A stretch of DNA of 64,000 nt from Caenorhabditis remanei (taxonomy: Eukaryota; Nematoda; Chromadorea; Rhabditida; Rhabditidae), in NCBI RefSeq assembly GCF_010183535.1, contig NC_071333.1, positions 13,886,587 through 13,950,586 on the forward strand, in the 5' to 3' direction. The first letter of the stretch is position 1. The number at the start of each line of letters is the position of its first letter. The notes below the pieces were generated by a model, which saw nothing but the letters and a program-made list of their open reading frames with translations, searched no databases and was not told where the DNA came from. Shown here one piece after another: positions 59,497-64,000 of the stretch. Made by a program: the position numbers and the translations under genes.

Positions 59497-60815
59497 TTTT
59501 ACAACTTGAATATAGGTGAAAAGTGCAACGAATAATATGAATTCTTGATTGAAGCTGAGTTCTGAAAATGTGTCTATCTTTATATGTGCTTCATTTATAA
59601 TAAATCGATTTTCATTGTTAAATTCAACCATTGTTGCTATTCAGAACAAACATTTTAGTCATAATAGGAACATGTCTCCCTTTTTTTCTCATTTCACAGA
59701 AATTGTCAGGAAAGTTTTTTGTGTTACTTTCGACCAAAAAAATGTGTAGAAGCTTTGTTTCAGCCCATCGCAGCTTTCTGTCCCAACTTTTGTAATCACA
59801 TGTTAAACAAACCTTCAATTATTTTATCTTGCTCAAAAAATGCTTTCTCCTTTTCAGCTTTCTAACTTTCAATTTCTTTTCTTCTCCACTACAAAAATTA
59901 TTTTACAAAACTAAAAAAATTTCATCAAGTAGATTCACTTCTAATTTTTCGAAGTAATCTTCTTTGACATAGATTACAATTTCCGTACAAATTTTTTCTG
60001 ACAAAGAAAAAATGCATTATATTGAGCTGAGATACGATGACATTCCTTTTCGTATTTTTCTTAGATTGAAATCCTTTCCTTTCTTTTTTTCGATTTTACT
60101 ACATTGACCGCTAACCTTTTCAGAGTTAATCTTCATATGGGCCTTTTCTTTGTACAACAATTTTTTGTAGTGCGTCTTGAGAAGGTCTTCCATTTCATCC
60201 ATTTCACTATTGGATGAATTCCCCTTGTCAAAATTCACCATTTTCATTCATCAAAAGTTGTCCTAAAACAACTCAAATATGTACCTACTTGACATTTATA
60301 CCAACAACAATAAGGGAAATTAATTTATTTGGCACCCCATGTTTTGTTATGTTTCGTTAAGAATTCTCTTATTTTTGTTTTTTTTTTCAAACCCTGTTTT
60401 GAAATTCTTCTCTTGTATCCAGTTTTAGTCACCCAGTAGAAATAAGTCATTTATATCATACTTGTCACGGGCCGGGCCAAAATCAGGGAAAATTTCGGCC
60501 CGGCCCGGCCCGTTTTGAAACAGTTTTTGAAACATTTTTGAAAATTTGATGTTTTTTCTTGGAAATTTTTTGAAAAAAAAAAAGTTTTCGAATAAAACTT
60601 CAAAATTCAATAAAAAGGTAAATATGTATGATAATTTAAGCATTTTTTCTGTAAATTTTCGAAAAGTTTCAGAAAATTGTGTTACAAAATGAGTACACAT
60701 TTTTGAATCCGGGCCGACGGGCCGGGTCGGGCCAGGCCGACGGGCCGAGCCGGGCCGGCCCGATTTTCGACAAGTATGATTTATATCAGAGTTTCAAAAT
60801 AGTATTGTCTTCCAG
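59497..60815. other. Intergenic; holds a hAT-like MITE
   Basis: No convincing gene. A 76-codon charged frame on the minus strand (60247-60017) has no splice or promoter context. The MITE occupies 60457-60778. Confidence 0.5.
60457..60778. mobile_element. 322-bp hAT-like MITE with 8-bp target duplication
   Basis: Perfect 10-bp terminal inverted repeats (CATACTTGTC...GACAAGTATG) are flanked by an 8-bp direct repeat ATTTATAT (60449-60456, 60779-60786), the target-site length of hAT elements. Subterminal regions are strongly GC-rich (repeated GGGCCGGGCC and CGGCCCG words) around an AT-rich middle. No coding frame. It sits 37 bp upstream of the next gene's ATG. Confidence 0.9.
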
Positions 60816-61646
60816 ATGTCGATTGACGATGTGCAACGTCACATCACAGTCGTGACATTGGGAAGTCCGGCTGCTTACCTTTTTCTTCGTTTGCTCCAGA
60901 AGGCGACAGGTAGAAAGTTTCCTGAATCTGGACCTAATGAACTTTTGTTCTTTGATTGCATATTGGCAATGATTATCAGTATCATCTGCTCCCAGTAAGT
61001 AATTATTCTGGATATCATGAAACTTGATTTTTAGTCGCAAACTTTTGGAAAACTTCGGGTTCATGGTTGCTCTCACAGTGGCTCGTGGTATTTGTCTCTT
61101 CATTCTTGGGATGATTATTTTCTATGTGCCACAGTGGTGTAAGTTACATTTTTAACTTTCAGCTTCACTTCTTTGAAACTCTATTTCTATTACCAACTTT
61201 TCTTATTTTCAGTCATCACGCACGAGCCTAGGAACCATACAATTTGTTGGATCTTCCTTTCAATCTATATCATGTGCACTGCTGCATCTCTTACCATGTG
61301 CATTGCCGCATTTCTCCATGAATGTGATTTTGAAGAATACTCCTATAGACGTCTAATCGAGTGCTGTCTCCGTAAAAATAACGAGCGTTGTCCACCAGAG
61401 TATCAAGAAGCCATCTCCACCTCTGCTCTCCCACCTACATATGAAGAAGCGATCGCATCTCGCCCACCTGGTATTCTACCTACAAATTAATTGCGGCAAA
61501 TTCATAAATTGTATTTTTGAGGATACACTCCAACCAGTACTCCACCCGTCGTTAGTCCCTCCCAATCAGCTGTCAATATCACTCGCAACACCGTGCGTTA
61601 CAACTGCTACCAAGCCGAGATGGAGGAAGCTGAGACTATGTTCTAA
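60816..61646 (+). CDS. Four-pass membrane protein with three PPxY motifs
   Basis: Exons 60816-60994, 61035-61138, 61213-61470 and 61522-61646 join to 221 residues. The ATG directly follows CTTCCAG. Hydrophobic segments include DCILAMIISIIC, VALTVARGICLFILGMIIFY and ICWIFLSIYIMCTAASLTMC; the first one (TVVTLGSPAAYLFLRLLQ) is weak. The tail after CCLRK has CPPEYQEA (155-158), LPPTYEEA (168-171) and RPPGY (179-182), an unusually dense set of WW-domain ligands. The third motif spans the last intron. If that intron is retained, translation continues in frame for a few codons (GILPTN) and stops at 61490, losing the third motif and the tail (ending EEAETMF). A MITE lies just upstream. Confidence 0.87.
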
Positions 61647-64000
61647 TTCTTTTTCTAACCTTGAATTGTATTTTCCCTATTTTCCCGCTTTGACGCCAAC
61701 CAACTACATTGCCCTTGCTTTGCTTGCTTTTCCTCATTTCTTCTGAACTTTATCCTCTGATATGACGCATTCCAATCCCTTCTCCAGTTCTCCGAGTTTG
61801 ATTGTTTTCTCATCTTTTCCAAAATTTTTGAGACTTTCAATGTAAACCCCAAACGCCCTTGGGCTGTTCTTTCATATTTCTTCTCAACGTTTCTCACTCT
61901 CTTTATCTCTTTTTGCCACGCAAGAGAGTTTTTTTCAACATCCTTCAACTTTAGAAACATTATTGTAGAAATATGACTTTTGTTAATAAAAAAATGTCCA
62001 AAAATCCAAAAAAAATTCAAATATTTCTTTCGCTTCAAATGTTCCAAAAACTTGGCAGCCTCACCCGGAAAGCCGACATCCAATTGGTACCAACAGCTGT
62101 CTATTTGAAGAAGCTTTTTACTTTTAGAAGTGTTTGCGGGTATTCGTCGAGGCAGGTATGCACATAAAATCTGATTGTAAAGTCGTATATCATGCCGGAT
62201 GGCAAAAGTATGACACCAACCGATTCTTTTCTCGAGAGCGCTTTTTCGAGGTGAAAAAAGGAGAAGCATGTGTGAAAAATAAGAAAACAGAGCAATTTCT
62301 GATTCATAACTCGGTTTTGTTGTTATTCGTGATGTTTGTCTGGATATGAACTCACGTCGCTCTCTCATTAAATAACTCTAGTGAGAAAAGCCCCACAGGT
62401 CCGTCCATCACAAAGTATCTGAAGTGAGTCACTTCCGGTTTTTCTGTTTTCCTATCTGATGACCACACACTTCTGTTTTCGAAACAACATCATAATAGTA
62501 CTGATTCATTTCCCCAAGACTTTGCCTACGGATTTTATTCATGTTTTCACTATTACTTTCTGACGTTACCGGTTCTCATTTTTAGCTAAGGACTATTATG
62601 GATTGTGTCTGCATTGCGTGTGACATTTTTGAATCTTTGCTCTCTATTTTAAAGATATGCTTCTCGAAATTTCCATTTGTCAAGTGACTTACTACTGTCT
62701 TTTCATTCAAATATAGGCTCTTCTCTAAAAAATGAGCACGCGGATATCTCAAAAATGTTTCAAAATTCACGTGCATTTTGTTCCTCTTCATTTTTTGAAT
62801 TCGCTTTTTTTCAGAATCGGGAAAAAAAATATGCTCGGAGAGCGGAGTGAAAGTCATTTTTCTTATGTTTTCGTTTTCAAGCGTGAAAGAAAGGAAAAAA
62901 AAGAAAAAAGGGAAACGGATAAGAGAGCTGGTTCATTTTTTCGTTGTGTGAGATGAACAAGTGGGTCTAGATGTTTTAGTATAAAGAAAGAAACCAGAAT
63001 GTTTTAGTGCGTCATGTCTCGATTTTTTGAGAGAAATGAGAAATAAGACTTTTCAATTTCATTTTTTGAATCTTGACGTTTCACACTCCTTATTTTTCAG
63101 TGCACTTACTTTATTTGAAAAATGTCAAAGTAGCGCTTTTTCTTTTTATATTGCTGTGAAAGTTATAAGCCAAGAGAAAATGTTCAGTAGAGTGTGAAAA
63201 CTTGGCAAACTCTACATGTATGCCGTTATTGTTTCTTTTTCCACACTTCCCATTTATCCCGACGTCTTGATCTCCATTCACCCATCACAATTCGACACCC
63301 CTAACTGAACGAAGATTAACAACCGAGTGGCCATGTGTTCTTTTCCGCCGGAATAACAACATCTGTGAATGTGAACATGGTGTGCGCGAGCCCTCGCGCA
63401 TGCTCATTTAAACAAGAAAACCACACACTTGGTTAGTCAATTTGGCCTTTCCCTTTCCTCCATTCGAAATTTCGTCCGTCTTTCTCTTCTTAATCTATCC
63501 AGCTGGTTGGTGACCTCCGAGCCTAACGAGACACTGTGTCGAACTCAATAGAGTTCCACATCATCATCATCATCATTTTCGTGTCCAAACCAGTTGGTTG
63601 GCCCTCCCTATCTTTTTCTCTTACACTTGTTTGCTCGGCCGGGTCATCCTGTGTCAGATAATTGCTTGATAAGGGTATACCTCCTCTCATCATGTAACTT
63701 TGGTTTTTTCCCTTGAGACTTTGGTAAATACAATGTACAATGCCGTTACACAAGTCATCGAAAAATTCTTTGTCTCTTGCCATCTTTTCCCTGTTATTGT
63801 GAAACATGTGGAATTTCGAAAAAAGTTCTCCCCTAAATGTTCGTTGTCTAAAAAGTCGAATTTATTCCCGAAAAAAGTTATTTCCACCTGTCTTTGTTAT
63901 CCAATCCCCGTGACAACATTGAGAAATAAGAAACAGATTTTTCCGCTCCGACCAGACCGCTTACAGGTTGCTAGAGGTGACAACATTCTCACGAGATCTC
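61647..64000. other. Right-end region, no gene supported
   Basis: A 237-codon minus-strand frame (62368-61655) overlaps the 3' flank of the last cluster gene but has no family marks or splice context. A plus-strand stretch near 62005-62156 ends in CAG|GTATGC and could be an exon of an unseen gene. Near 63390 is a small GC-rich inverted repeat (GCGCGAGCCCTCGCGC), and CATCAT repeats lie at 63559-63576. It may be the promoter of a gene beyond the window. Confidence 0.4.

Noticed and set aside
60017..60247. 76-codon charged minus-strand frame
   Set aside because: No acceptor before the ATG and no family resemblance. Lys/Glu richness is expected from purine-rich strands here.
61973..62167. Plus-strand frame ending at a CAG|GTATGC donor-like site
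   Set aside because: Could be a first exon of an unseen gene, but no downstream exon in the window fits its phase convincingly.
61655..62368. 237-codon minus-strand open frame after the last cluster gene
   Set aside because: No domain, membrane or signal features, no start or splice context, and composition like its AT-rich surroundings. Possible but unsupported.

Overview
The window looks like Caenorhabditis genomic DNA: AT-rich, with short GT-AG introns (many of 45-60 nt), TTTCAG acceptors, and likely trans-splice acceptors directly before several start codons. The left end reads like the C. elegans sng-1 / transthyretin-like / epg-7 neighbourhood, which in C. elegans lies on the X chromosome. 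Many protein differences suggest a relative rather than C. elegans; I cannot name the species.

Left third (1-22 kb): the 3' half of synaptogyrin (sng-1), two tandem transthyretin-like genes, the autophagy scaffold epg-7/atg-11 (13 exons), then two aldo-keto reductase genes with identical exon lengths. Between the reductases sits a tandem segmental duplication on the minus strand. It carries fast-evolving charged proteins with a NET-like (BET extraterminal-like) domain; one copy is intact and one carries a frameshift and a stop.

Middle (22-40 kb): a long gene-poor stretch and a neuropeptide-receptor-like GPCR. Its short first coding exon appears to lie 6.4 kb upstream of the rest, with an antisense tRNA-Ala(AGC) inside that intron. 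A small perfect-TIR element and some hairpins lie here too.

Right third (40-62 kb): a cluster of at least six multi-exon genes for small, mostly four-pass membrane proteins. Four carry C-terminal PPxY motifs (WW-domain ligands). Two are a recent tandem pair, and a 115-residue acidic protein lies within the cluster. Three structured repeats are inserted in or beside cluster genes: a 1.6 kb foldback in an intron, a 1.24 kb Tc1-like palindrome six bases after a stop codon, and a 322 bp hAT-like MITE in a promoter. The tandem duplications also carry noncoding blocks that are better conserved than the exons around them.

The PPxY membrane-protein cluster is the best candidate for an under-described system. 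A plausible but unproven reading is a family of membrane adaptors that recruit Nedd4-type ubiquitin ligases. Exon joins were worked out by hand from splice sites and reading frame, and protein-family calls come from recognised motifs, not searches.
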